Part shown: positions 46,385-57,771 of the stretch, one piece after another
How positions within the stretch are numbered: the stretch's first letter is position 1
How the letters are laid out: each line of letters starts with the position of its first letter
Assembly (NCBI GenBank): GCA_038373865.1
Contig: JAXGGA010004415.1
Coordinates: 1-64,000, forward strand
DNA: 64,000 bases
Reading direction: 5' to 3'
Origin: Uloborus plumipes
Taxonomy: Eukaryota > Arthropoda > Arachnida > Araneae > Uloboridae
The notes under the pieces: generated by a model
Told to the model about the DNA's origin: nothing
What the model saw: only the letters and a program-made list of their open reading frames with translations
Database searches by the model: none
Translations under genes and position numbers: made by a program

Positions 46385-47360
46385 GAAATTTTTCTGATTT
46401 TTTTTCTGAATAAGCTCATAAATCTTATTTGGCATGGTTTCTACGAATTTTCGTTAACAATTTGTCTCGATTTTTGACCATTCGGAGGAAATAGCCCTTT
46501 TTAAGTCTGCAGTACTGTTGTACTGCCTTCTGCCTGCATACATCGCTCTTGCGAGTATACCCCACATGTTTTCTACTGATTGATGTCGGGGCTGCAAGGT
46601 GGCTAATCGATAATATGTACAACATTATCCAGAAACCATTCAAAAGTGGACTTTGCAAAGTGCAGAAGAGCATTGTCCGGTTGGAACATGAAGAATGGGC
46701 TCCGATGGGTTCTGATTGTGGAAGAAAATATTATTCAAACAGCTTGTTATAGCCAGCAGCATTCAAACGGCTGTCAACAAATGCTATATCAGTTTTTCCT
46801 GTCGCTCTGAATCGGGCACACACCATAACGGAACCACCATCAGCTTGCCTCTTCGAGAATATCTGTCTATTGTTACGCAAATCGTGCCAGTAATAATGTC
46901 AACCATCTGGACCATCCAAGTTGAATTCCTTTTTATCCCTGAATATCACACGATGCCTATCTTGTTTCCAGGACATCACTTCCTGAGCGAATTTCAATCT
47001 CTTTTCCTTGTGCTTTTTAGTCAATTTCGGATCCACTTTCCTTTTCCCGTAAACTTAATTTCTGAACTTCTTTACCGTTCTGCGGACTGTATATTTTGAT
47101 ATTGAAGGGTTCAGTTGTTTGGCCAAAGTGGATATGCTCATTATTTCCAGATTTTAGGTCCCTTACGATAGTGCTTCGTTGTCGGGGTGTCACTTTTGAT
47201 GGGCGGCCAGATGATTTTTTACTGCTATAAGCATTTCTAAATAGCAAAAAATTGTTTGCAACACTTTGCGATCTGTTTAAAAGCTTACCTATTTCTCTAT
47301 TCGATTTTCCAGACTGTTTAAATGCATCAATTTTCCCCTGCTCAACCAGCGAAAGACTGC
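46385..47360 (-). pseudogene. Tc1 transposase pseudogene
   Basis: Starts with the HTH region (SLVEQGKIDAFKQSGKSNRE, then GRPSKVTPRQRSTIVRDLKS). After a frameshift, LNPSISKYTVRRTVKKF follows. The catalytic core has VIFRDKKEFNLDGPDG (first Asp), PDNALLHFAKSTFEWFLDN (second Asp), CSPDIN and, after a one-base shift, VENMWGILARAMYAGRRQYS, where the Glu completes a DDE-type triad. It ends near ETMPNKIYELIQKKNQKNF. Several frameshifts and a stop show it is inactive, although all three catalytic residues are still encoded. Confidence 0.85.
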
Positions 47361-47712
47361 AACGACAACCCGTTTTGTTTGACTACAAAGTGCTGTTCAA
47401 ATCTGTTTAAATACCTCCACAGCAGCAAGCATAATCCCGTAGTAAGACTAAGCAACGATATTTATGCAAATTTTTGGAAATAAACGTGGTTGGGGCAAAA
47501 TTTCTGAAGTCGGACCTATCTTTTTGAAACTGTCTGAAAATGAAAATTTGCATCAAATAAGAAGAAATGATTTATTTTTAAGAAATTTCATCAAACATAG
47601 TTATAACAATTACAGATATATAATCACTATCAAAAAAAGTGATTCTTATTCTTAATTAAGAGTCGAAATTTTGAAAAATAAGGGTGGACCTATCATTTCG
47701 AGAGGCACTGTA

Positions 47713-48117
47713 ATGCCTGGTAGTCGTTGAGTCAAAACAAACTATTTCATTTACAACTCTTTAAAACCATTAATGAGCTGCGTCATAGAAAACACGTTTT
47801 GTATAAATCAATGCAAAATATTTGGCTCCTGGAATAAGGTTTTAGCAGGTTTCAGTGGCCTGTTGTAAAAATGCCGTAACTTTGAGGTTTCTAAACGACT
47901 GAAAGAGCAGACTATTGTGAAACTCATTCATAACAGCCTTTTTCAACTGTGTTGCGTTAATTTTAAACTTTCCTTAAAATTTTAATATTAATGGCAATTT
48001 TTTGAAATTTTCAATGGCTTGAAGCTTGCCCAAAAGAATGGCTTTTCAAAGAATTCCGTTACTACTATATCTAGACTAAGAGGTCGTTTTACCCAGTTAA
48101 AACATATCCTAAGCACT
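47713..48117. other. No feature recognised
   Basis: AT-rich sequence between the Tc1 end and the next inverted-repeat element. Confidence 0.4.
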
Positions 48118-48789
48118 ATATCGTCGGCACCATGCTAAAATTACGAATGTGAAAATTGGCACTTTTCAGGAGAGCCAAAACACTGAATATAATTATTTCC
48201 CACCTGACGCGTTTGGTTATTTTCAATTTTTAAATTTTTATAGATATCTTTAAGTGTAAAACTATCGTTCGAAGGCATCATTTTAATTTTAATTGTTTGT
48301 AGAATTATCAATAATAATTGTTTAAAAATATTCGCTACTTTACCAAAATGGACATTTTTGGTCGAAAGTCACTGAATTGAAGGTAAAGTATCGAATATGA
48401 AATTTTAGAGAACATTCGATAGTTTGCAATGAAGTTTTATGGCATTCATTTCCGATACTTTACATCTTAATGGATGCAAAGATTAAAAAAAAAAGTTTTA
48501 TTTTACTAAGAAAAACTTTTATTGAACACAAGATAAGGCTATAAAACCTTAAAAATATGATTTTTTAAAATTTGTTTAACTGTGTAAACTGTTGAATATC
48601 ATATTCGTAAATGATAGCACAACTTAAACGGGCAAAGCTGTGAATTCGTAAAAATGACCTTGGCTTTCGACCATCTAAAAGATTCATCATTTTACTAGTA
48701 GGTAGCTCTTTTGTAGTACTACAGGAAACCATCGAACTTGAAAAACCTGATTTTTCACATTCGTCATTTTAGCATGGTGCCGACGATAT
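48118..48789. mobile_element. ATATCGTCGGCACC TIR element
   Basis: The ends ATATCGTCGGCACCATGCTA and the inverse of TAGCATGGTGCCGACGATAT extend with AAAATTACGAATGTGAAAA-like inner parts on both sides. It is 672 bp without coding capacity. The target duplication is unclear. Confidence 0.7.
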
Positions 48790-48803
48790 CTTCTAGGTGT
48801 TCT

Positions 48804-49278
48804 GGGCACAGGACTTTTCCGCCGCAACGTAGGAGATTTCCGCCGCAAAATTTATCTCTATCATCCCCCTCATGAGACATTTCCGCCGCGTCTCTCCCCG
48901 CCATTTCTGTACGACAGGACAAATCCGCCGATTGAGCTGGTAGAGTGTAATATTTGGCGAACTAAAATTGGCGCAGTTTAAATTGATTTACACTTCATTA
49001 TGTTTTTTTTTTTTTTTTTTTTGACTTCTTCGCAATTTCCCCCCTAATATAAGTAGTCCGGGAATAAATTCCGCTTTTTTGATTCGGTCTTTGTCGCCAA
49101 ATGAAGATGTATCGCCAAGAAAAAAAAAATTTTGAACTAGTAACAGCTTTCTCACATTTAGAAATGGCGCGGCGGATCTATCCTGTGTCAGTCAGAAGGG
49201 GAATAGGAGTCGCGGCGGAAATGTCCCATGCAGGAAAGAGGGGGATAAAATTTGCGGCGGATATGTCCTGTTCCGGGA
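48804..49278. mobile_element. CCGCCG-motif MITE, copy 3
   Basis: Flanked by GTTCT (48799-48803 and 49279-49283). The ends GGGCACAGGACTTTTCCGCC and the inverse of GGCGGATATGTCCTGTTCC are inverted. The body keeps repeated CCGCCGC blocks. This copy is outside any Helitron, showing that the MITE moves independently. The plus frame at 49101-49322 is MITE sequence. Confidence 0.75.
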
Positions 49279-49283
49279 GTTCT

Positions 49284-50501
49284 AATTTCACATTTGCTGC
49301 TAGTTTTTTTTTTTTTTTTTGACTGTCTTTGCTCTATAAGTGGATTTCTGCCTCTAGCTCGTCTATTTCCAATCCATGCTGACGAGTGCTAAAAGACGCG
49401 AAACTGCAGCCCATGGATGGAATAAACGAGCTGGAAGTGTATTGCGTGCACACTATATCTTGAGTAAGCATCCGTTTAGATGCGTAGGATAGAGCCAATA
49501 TCTTTAAAAACCCAAACGACGAAACCTTATCATAGCTTCTCGCAACGAGTTTTTGAAAAAAAAAATGATCTCACTTCTGCATATGTGGCACATACTTTAA
49601 AAGTTGTGAATGCTTGATTTTTGAAATATCAAAAAAAGAAAACTTCCCCATTTCACTTTCTTCTTCTTCTCTTTGAACATTTTTGAAATAAATTGAAATC
49701 ATTCCCTCGGCACTGATGTCCTAATATCTTTCTTGTACTTGAGCATTTTCTGCATCCTTGTGGATTTGCCTCTGCTCTTTCGTAAGAAGAGTTCTTTTTA
49801 AAATCCTTCTATTTATTGTTTACGAACGTTTAAGTGTATCGACAAAAGTAATAGCTGATTAGGCTCAAAATTGTTAATAAGTTTAAATTTGTACAAGAAC
49901 TATTTTTTTTTTGGGATTTTAAAACATTCCTAGTGAATTATCTTTCACAGTTGTGTGTCTTTTTCTCATTTTTTTTTTCAACGTTTTTGAGCCATGAATT
50001 TATTTTAAAGACAAAGTTCGGTTTTCCAAGAACATGTAACCGGGCTGAAATATTCGGTTACAAACTTTGCAATAACCAAATTGGAAAGTGAAGCATTTTT
50101 TAAAGAACACGTTGGTGAGTTTGTTTTCCCGGCTGTTTGAGACACAATAACTGGATGGAACTTTTTAAATATATCAACCAATAAAATATGTTTGTTTCTT
50201 TTCACTTTGACAGAGACTTTCCTTGCCGATTAAGATATGATCGAGTGGGTAAAAGGGAGTGTTAATCTCTGGACCACATAGGATATATGGGGTGAAGAAG
50301 AGGAGGAGATAGTACTTCCAACCGATGGAAAAAAATCATAATACATTGCGAAGATAGTAGTTATAAATGCATCACATTACAAGTGAAAGGGGCAAAAGAA
50401 ACTAATGAGATTTCCAAGAGAATGAAATGAGGCAGTGATTCAATAGGAATATAGGTGGACTTATTTGAATTTCAATTAAAGCGTGAGCAAAGTTTAAACC
50501 G
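49284..50501. other. Gene-free stretch
   Basis: An imperfect hairpin lies at about 49357-49431 (AGCTCGTCTATTTCCAATCC pairing with GGATGGAATAAACGAGCT). Nothing else was recognised. Confidence 0.4.
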
Positions 50502-50503
50502 TA

Positions 50504-50786
50504 CACTGTTAAAAATACAAGTTGCACAAGGCACCTTTAAGGGTGGAGCGTTGTAGCACCAGCGGCACCTCCTCAAATGTGACATGTGGATTCCCTATGG
50601 CACTTTTGAAGGTGCCATTTGACTCCTTAGGGGGTGCCATAAGACATCCATAGGGTACCACATGGAGCGTAAATGGCACCTTGAAGGGTGCCATAGGGAA
50701 TCAAGGAGCACCCCCTCAGGGGGTGGCGCTGATGCTACACGTTCCACACTTAAAGATACCTTGTGCAACTTGTAGTTTCAACAGCG
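50504..50786. mobile_element. CACTGTTA-type MITE with GGCACC repeats, copy 1
   Basis: TA flanks (50502-50503, 50787-50788). The ends CACTGTTAAAAATACAAGTT and the inverse of AACTTGTAGTTTCAACAGCG frame a body of GGCACCTTTAAGGGTG-like inverted blocks. Confidence 0.8.
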
Positions 50787-51109
50787 TAGGTAGACTTTCG
50801 TTAAAAAGCTTTTTAACATCGTATTGTATAGAGGAAGTTTCCAGGGTTACTCTATTACCATCCCTTCCTTACAAAAGAAATGAGTTTCTCCTATTTTTAA
50901 TTCTAATTATCTGAAAAGTTTAAATTTTGCACTTACACTCCTTTGATTCAAAGTGCTTCAAATGTGTTCATATATTTCCTGACTTTTTGAACTGAAGAAA
51001 ATGAGTCCATTGGCGATAAAACCAACGTCATTGTTATGCCTCATGCTACTTCACCCTTGCAGCATGTGATTTTCATTTCCATTTCATGCTAAGTGATTTC
51101 GTGCAAGCG
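50787..51109. other. No feature recognised
   Basis: Short AT-rich interval between the MITE and the GC-rich island. Confidence 0.35.
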
Positions 51110-51520
51110 CGCCGCTATAGAAGACATTGCACCAGTCGTTATTCCTGTTTTGCGTGAGTGTCACAGGCTCCGGCGCCAATCCCAACAACCGGTGGATTCT
51201 GTTCCGCATAATTAAGTTGTCCGGAGCATTTATTAAAATGGATGGCCGATATGCATTTTCTCCGGAAAATTCTCCCGCGTATTAGAAGGGAAATCAAATT
51301 AAGTCGGAATGCCCGCCGGTTTAATAAAAATGTCTTGCGCGCGACTGTTGAAGCCGGGGCTCCGGGCGACCGGCGGAGGTTGCGACCGAAGAAGACATTA
51401 ATCACTTCATTGGCTTTTCTCCGTGTTTTGTTCGAAGGTTTCGAACGCACCCGAACGAATAATAACGAAACGGTAAGACGATTAAGCAAAGTGTTGCTCG
51501 GAATACGCGGAGTGTAAAAT
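51110..51520. other. GC-rich island with conserved non-coding segment B
   Basis: CpG-rich, clearly distinct from its surroundings. At 51213-51285 it holds TTGTCCGGAGCATTTATTAA, AATGGATGGCCGA and ATTTTCTCCGGA, matching segment A at 41528-41600. Open frames exist on both strands (51139-51489 minus, 51242-51517 plus), but they overlap and are arginine-rich, as expected for GC-rich DNA without coding selection. Likely regulatory or otherwise constrained DNA. An exon is not excluded. Confidence 0.4.
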
Positions 51521-51719
51521 TAGGGCACTTGAGCCTAGCTAACGTAAGTAAAATGGAGCGTTGCAATGAAACTGCACGTGTTTAAGAACTACCATTAAAT
51601 CCTTCTTCAGTTAAATATCATCAATCGTTAGGAAGAGTTTAACTTTTTTTTATTTATCTAATTCATTCTCGTATAATTAAAAAACCTCCCCTCAAAACGC
51701 TTGTATGCAATTCTAATCG

Positions 51720-51977
51720 CACTGTTATAACAACTGGTTGCACAATGCATATGCACATGGTACACGTTTCGTGTTTCTTCAGCGGTGCCACACCTTTAGG
51801 GTGCTATGTATGAATTTCCAACGGCACTCTAAAGTGCCATTCGGTTACCTAAGGGAAATAGGCAGCTAAATGGTACTTTCAAGGGTGTCAAATGGCACCC
51901 TTCAAGGGGGGGGGAGCTCCTGTGGTACAACTTTTCACTCTAAAAGGTTCTACGTGCAACCCGCAGTTTCAACAGTA
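51720..51977. mobile_element. CACTGTTA-type MITE with GGCACC repeats, copy 2
   Basis: A diverged relative of 50504-50786: left end CACTGTTATAACAACTGGTT, right end the inverse of GCAGTTTCAACAGTA, and internal GGTGCCA, GGCACCCTTCAA and AAAGTGCCATT blocks. The TA flank is lost (CG and TG). Confidence 0.65.
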
Positions 51978-52621
51978 TGCAAGTATTAAAGCTGATACCA
52001 CTAAAAATATTGCTTTACTTTTATTAAGTTTAATATTGTTTGATTTCACGAGAGCCAAAATTCTCACAAAAGAAAGAGTCCAAAAAAATTAAGTCGAATT
52101 AGCTGGTTCACAAGTGCTATTTTAAATACTTTAAATACGCGTGCCCCCGGGGAACGTTTAGGCAGTCTTACTTATTGACCCAGTCTCACTTACAGAGCGG
52201 CATTTTTCATTATTTGACATCTAACTTAGTTAAGTTAGTTCTTTGACCATAATGTCTTACCATCTATAAAATAAAGAACATTTATAAGGGGCAAAAAAGT
52301 CTATAAAATTAAAGCTGAATAGATATGAAGACATAACTATAAGCTACTTGAAACGATTCTCGTACTCAATGAAACCTTAAATGACGATTTGTAAAATTAA
52401 TAGACCCTGAAAATAACCAAAAAGATTTGACAAAGTACGGCTCCAAAAAGCTTCAATTGCACCTTTATACAGTAAGAACTTGCGTAAACGTTCCCCGTTG
52501 TTAATGCGTAAACGTGTCCCGTTGCCTTGCTAGGATTTATTTTTAACGTGCAACAAAATTTAATAACATTTTTGTTCATACGAATACTGTTCTCAAACAA
52601 GGTCAAAGACAAACAAGACTG
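51978..52621. other. Gene-free stretch
   Basis: No feature recognised. AACGT(T/G)(C/T)CCCGTTG is repeated near 52487 and 52509. Confidence 0.35.
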
Positions 52622-52759
52622 CACTGTTAGAAATTTCATCGTGAAAAAACGGTGAAGTGACCGGCAGCAGACCGGCCGTCTGATTAACCGTAGAAACAAC
52701 GGTTAGGTATGTTAAGTCTCCTTTACGGTTTTGAAACCATTTCATACTAGAACGGTTGA

Positions 52760-53050
52760 AACACCGTCAATGAGAAATTTGACGGTTTTGTAACCATTTA
52801 CGACTATTTTGGTTTAATAACCGTAAATCGGAAATTCTACGGCTTAGTAACCGTTTACAACTATTTTGGTTAAATAACCGTAAATGGCAAATTTTATTAT
52901 TTTGTAACCGTTTACAGCAAAAATGGCTTAAAAACCGCAAATGGGAAATTTTAGAGTTTTGTAACCGTTTACAACTATTATGGTTTAAAAACCATACATA
53001 GGAAATATTTTGGTTTGAGAACCGTTTGTGATTAGTACGGCCAACAAATT
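52760..53050. repeat. 57-bp tandem repeat array (ACGGTTA motif)
   Basis: About five diverged units, each containing AACCGTTTACAACTATTTTG, then GTTTAATAACCGTAAAT and a GGAAATTTTACGGTTTTGT-like part. The period of 57 is a multiple of three, so a 19-residue repeat appears in the minus-strand frame 52767-53084. That frame is an artefact of the array. Confidence 0.8.
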
Positions 53051-54197
53051 GTAAATACGAAATAGTATGAGTTTGTCGCCACACGAGAAATAAATAAAAA
53101 ATCCATGAATGCTCAGAAAACCCTCATTGAAGGTACTCGAGAACTTACCACAAAAAGTAGACCCCCTCCTGTCTCATTTCACTAAATTAATAAATTTTTA
53201 ATGACACCATCATGTGAATATAAGCTTAATCAATCATCATGGTTGGACTTGCCGAGGTGGCACTACGTTGCAGTACCTAATTCTTTAGTTTTTTTTAATG
53301 CTTTCCAACATTGTCCCAGCATATCTTTAACAATAACAGAGAAAAATTAAAATGTAAGAAAGTATTAAGTTATTGGAGGGCTCAAAATAAACCTTAACCA
53401 AGTCCATAAAAAGCTTCTTTGTGCTACACAGATTTAAAATTAACAATGAAGTTGCCTCCCAACACTTTTAAAATTAAGAAAAAAAAAATCTGAACTACAG
53501 TTTAATTATTGCATTCAAGTTTTATACAGTTAGAGCATGCTATTAAATTTGGCAAATAATGAGATACAGGTCCTTAGGAATAGGCAATTTTTCAGTGTTT
53601 CTTTTAATAAAGCAGAAGTATGTTTCATTCATTCATATTTTTACTTTTGATTGTTTATTCCTTTAGTTGTATTGGGATTGTTTATTACTCCTCCAATAAC
53701 TGACTTGTCCTTAAATCTGTATTTGATTATTATAATTAACATATGACTCATTTTTTTCCTTTGAAAGTCATAATGAAAACCTTTTACTAGTATACTATTC
53801 AAAAACCTGAACTATTAGAATTCAACAGGAATTGAATAAATTTTGCAGCACGTGTAGTATTCATTTCACTTTTCTTTCCCGTCGAGTAAATAATCTACAC
53901 GTACATCAAAGAGCACTCATACTTTGTTACAGAGTGCGATTACACACACTTAAAATTACACTTAAACACACTAATGATACTGAAACTTAATGTGGATATC
54001 TCATTTATTTAAGATTTGACACAACAGAAAAAAATATTTACAAATTTTAAACACAAAGTCTGTAGAAAGTTTTTTCATCTAGTGTTGACAAAAACCAGAA
54101 AAAGTGGCAAAAAGTCATTGTGCGGAAAAGTTTTTAGCATACTTTTAACCGTTTGAACTGTACAATGAAATATAGTTAAAAATATTACAATGATTTG

Positions 54198-57100
54198 TTA
54201 GCGCATGTCGTTGACTCGACTGTCAAATAGGTTGATTTTTTTAAGGAAATTAAAATTTTTATGTGAACGCATTATGATGAACTTTTTTTCCAATTCTTCT
54301 TTCGGCCTTTGACCCAGGTTTATCCCCACAAAGCACCTGAAACAGAAGTTGAAATCAAAACACAAACTTAATAAACAGTATTTTAGAATTGTAAAATCAG
54401 CCAATATAACAGCAAAATCACTTTTTATTTATAAATGTTGAAATACACTTTGCTGTTTCTCATAATACAATTTTACTTTTTACACTAAATAATTCTAGTA
54501 GAAATGTTCAGAAATGTAGTTGTGTGATTGGCAACATTAAAAGGCTCTTCACTCCAGATTCTTTCTTTTACTTCTTTCTCTTCCTATAAGCCAGTTTTTA
54601 ATGTCACTTCTTCATTCACACATTGAAGTGTGTGCAATTGAGAAAAAACTAAGTGGTTATCTGTGCTACAGCAAAACAATTTAACAATACAGTAAACTAC
54701 CTAAATTAGTTCTTTTTAAAGGAAGAGGATAAAACCCACACGCAACAGTTTGAGTATCAAGAGCTAGGTTGCTAATTACTTCCGAAGTAACTCCGGAAAA
54801 CGCTAATGAATCGGCAACTCCATGAAATAAATAGCTCTTATACTTCTGAAACACATTCTTCAGTTGACGAGATCTACATATGTTACATAATAGAAATGTA
54901 GTTGGGACTGTTACCAATTTCCTCATTGGGCGAGTGGATTTTTATTGTAATACAGGATAACGGCACCAATCAGACATTAGGGTGACAGCTATTGAGTATT
55001 AGGCTGAATCGATATTTTTTTTTTTTTTTTTTTGGAAATTCAAAATTTCAAGTTGATAAAATGTTACCCCTATAGCCCTCCCAAATGTACTGCAAAAACA
55101 TTTATACAAATTTTAAAATATTTAGGTATCCCACACAAGGTCTAAATTTTCTCATTTTCATCAAAAAATCTATTTTTTTCTTTAAATTTTTTTTGCAAAA
55201 AAAAAAAAAAAAGTAAAAATAAATTTCTAACATATTAAGTTGAAAATTATTTGCGACAAGGCAGGTAATTAATGTTATACAAAAGCTTTTGCTCTCATGC
55301 AATATGCAAGTCTCCCAAATAGTACCAGAAACAGTGTTGCCAACTTAGCCCTTTCAGGGCCCAATCCAGGATTTTTATCTTACTACCTATTTTTGTGAAT
55401 ATATTTAATCGTCATCCTATTTTTGTGAATATACTACTTCTTGTTCGCTATTTTTTCATAGCACATTTTAACTTATTTCATTTTGGACAAAAAACTCATG
55501 TCATTGTTACATTTATAATCAAATTATTAAATAATACAAAAAGAACTTACATTGTCAAAAAAAAAATTATAAATTACTTTCACCAAAAAAAAAAAAGACT
55601 AATACTCAAAAAAAAAAAAAAAAGTAATAACAGCCTGCAACTTGCAGTCTTGAACGTTTGACATAATAATCTTAATAATAACCTCCACCTCCAGTCGCTG
55701 GTCAACCTCGTTTTGACATGATTTCAATTTTAATAATGTAGCTCGTATTCAAAACGCGCGACGCACATGATTTGATCGGCGATGTAAACAATGGACGCCT
55801 CGGCCGTCGCTTCATTTCAGTTCGTTCCGTTCGACACAGTCTTCAATAATAACTTCATTTCACTTCGCTAACGCGGAAATGCCGATAGTAGTGGAGCAAA
55901 GGAAAACGCATTCGATGTGAAGTCCACGGAATTTCTTCAAAATACATCTTTTTTCAACCATTTTTTTTAACAATATTTGTGAAGGTACCGGTTTTTATTT
56001 GGAATGATTTAAGATGCCGATTTTTTATGTGATTTTTGTGAAGGTGCCGTTTTTATTACTTTATTTTTGTGAAGGTACCGTTTTTGTTATTTTATTTTTG
56101 TGAAGGTACCGATAAACGGTAGCAAAATCGGCCTGCATTGGGCCGTGCCTTTAGAGGCTAGATGTAACCCTTTTACAGCTCATTCAGCCCCTAGCCCCAA
56201 ATCTAGCCCTCAATATGTCTCAAAAACGCATATCACATAATCGGTTCAGCCCCTTGCTGTTGAAATTAACAAAATCTAGCCCTGGCCTCCTTTTTTAAAC
56301 ATGATTTAGAGCCCCATTCATTTTAACGAGTTGGCAACACTGGCCAGAAATATGAATTTTTACAAGATTAACTCATGTTTTAATTTTAACTATGCTGTTG
56401 TTTTGTTATCTAATTGCATTATCATTAATAACAAATAAGTAAATAAGAAAAAAAGATTATTTTTGTTCAGAAAGGGATGCTAATTGCTTACACTACTACT
56501 TTACACTGAAAATGGTTCCTTAAACTCTCGATCAAGTACTAACATATTTTGTTTTGTATCGGTTTTAAATTTTCATTATCAGATTTCAAATTTCAGTAAA
56601 GTTTCTCAAAACCTCCTTATCTTGAATTTTTTTCCGTCCAGTGAAATTAGAGAGAAACAAGTTTGACTGTACTAGTTATACAGTAGCGTACATAGACTAA
56701 GATGCGCTCCCCCGCAAGATTTATAAGTGCGTCCCTGCCCCTATTAAAATTTAAAAAAAAAATTTTCTCCGTGTAACTCACAGTGCTATTTTTCTGGATC
56801 GAGCGCCCTCAATCGTCTTGCGCCCCCCCGCGCCGCGGGGGTTGCGGGGGCGCTATGTACGCCACTGTAGTTATATGTTCTTGGGAATTTTAAGAGCTTT
56901 ATCTTAAGATTTATGAAAAATCCCAATGGCGAACTTGATGAGTGGCAAACAATATGTAGAAGTAATAATAGTCACTGCAGAAAAAAAGTGTATTGACTTC
57001 AGATAAAAAAATGCCTTGTTGAACCACAAAATCAGCCTGCACAATATTATTCAATAATTTATTCACTTCAAATAAAATCCATTTTTGCAATTATATTGAT

Positions 57101-57771
57101 AATAGAAAAAGAGATTATTGCTACATCATTTTAAATTTTTGGTTAAATTTTTATTTCTTTATCTCGTTCTTAAATGAAGCTTGACTTAAAACTTTAAGGT
57201 TTCTTATTTTCATATTGGAACAGAATGAAACAAACTAGAGAAATACAAGGAAAATAATAAAATATAAATAGTACCTGAGGAAAAATTCCAAAGTGCAGGC
57301 AAATTCTGACACAGCAAACCAAGAAGCAACCACGGCTGTGACGTCTTTGATGGATGAGTTGACAGGGATGCCATCAATAGTCAGCATGAACTCCTCACAT
57401 TCTAAGTGGAAGTCCCTTTTTTTAAAAAATACATATATATTAAATACACAAAGATAAAAAGATGTAGGCATTTTTAATATTTTTAAAACTCTTTCAATTT
57501 TTATAAAACTCCAAAATTTTGAAGATGAACGAACAAAAATAGGCATAAAGAACAATTTAACGATCAGAAAAAACGTCCGACAAAATTTTCATTAGCTTTA
57601 CAATTATTCATTAACAGTCATCATGGTCATGGGAGGAAGGGGGTTGCATGCTCGTGTAATCTTTTCAAACCAATAATAACTAAAAACAACCACAAATTGA
57701 TTACATACCTTTTCCAACAAGACACTGATGCTTGGGCAAGTGAGGGGATGAACACCGTGAGGATTGAAGAC
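54198..57771 (-). CDS. Spliced gene in the CACTGTTA element (C-terminal exons)
   Basis: Three minus-strand exons can be supported. Exon A, 57709-57771 (acceptor CTTACAG, donor GTATGT), encodes GVHPLTCPSISVLLEK. Exon B, 57275-57415, encodes DFHLECEEFMLTIDGIPV, then VVASWFAVSEFACTLEFFLR (donor GTACTA). Exon C, 54198-54336 (acceptor TTTCAG), completes the split Arg codon and reads CFVGINLGQRPKEELEKKF to a TAA. B to C keeps phase. A to B does not, so at least one exon between them is unseen or A is misplaced. The pattern resembles the C-terminal part of uncharacterised multi-copy proteins in animal genomes, often transposon-linked (from memory, unverified). The 5' exons were not found. Function unknown. 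Confidence 0.5.
55332..56342. mobile_element. hAT-type element with TTGTGAAGGTACCG repeats
   Basis: The ends CAGTGTTGCCAACT and the inverse of AGTTGGCAACACTG are typical hAT TIRs. The flanks ACCAGAAA (55324-55331) and GCCAGAAA (56343-56350) are an 8-bp duplication with one mismatch. No transposase. It sits in the intron between exons B and C. Confidence 0.85.
55977..56112. repeat. Four-copy GTGAAGGTACCG tandem repeat
   Basis: TTTTTGTGAAGGTACCGTTT recurs with starts near 55979, 56038, 56069 and 56100. The last three are about 31 bp apart. It is inside the hAT element. Confidence 0.75.
56681..56867. mobile_element. hAT-type MITE, copy 2
   Basis: A perfect 8-bp duplication TAGTTATA flanks it (56673-56680 and 56868-56875). 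The ends CAGTAGCGTACATAG and CTATGTACGCCACTG are inverted. It shares GTGTAACTCA(T/C)AGTGCTATTT and GCGCCCTCAA-type blocks with 22039-22232. Confidence 0.9.

Larger units (their letters stand above)
44447..47710 (-). mobile_element. Tc1-type transposon with nested insertions
   Basis: TA flanks both sides (44445-44446 and 47711-47712). The ends CAGTGCGTTTCGAAATGATA and the inverse of TATCATTTCGAGAGGCACTG are TIRs. The Tc1 gene reads on the minus strand. A Helitron (44576-46279) is inserted about 130 bp inside the left end. Subtracting it leaves about 1.56 kb, the normal size for Tc1. Confidence 0.85.

Noticed and set aside
46716..47099. 127-codon plus-strand frame
   Set aside because: Antisense shadow of the Tc1 transposase pseudogene.
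49101..49322. Plus-strand frame with a repeated AAEMS peptide
   Set aside because: The peptide repeats arise from GCGGCGGAAATGTCC blocks of the CCGCCG MITE.
51139..51517. Overlapping arginine-rich frames on both strands
   Set aside because: Both strands are open because of local GC richness. No splice sites, start context or domain support either frame.
52767..53084. 105-codon minus-strand frame with a 19-residue repeat
   Set aside because: It is the translation of the 57-bp tandem DNA array. The period is divisible by three, so it stays open without selection.
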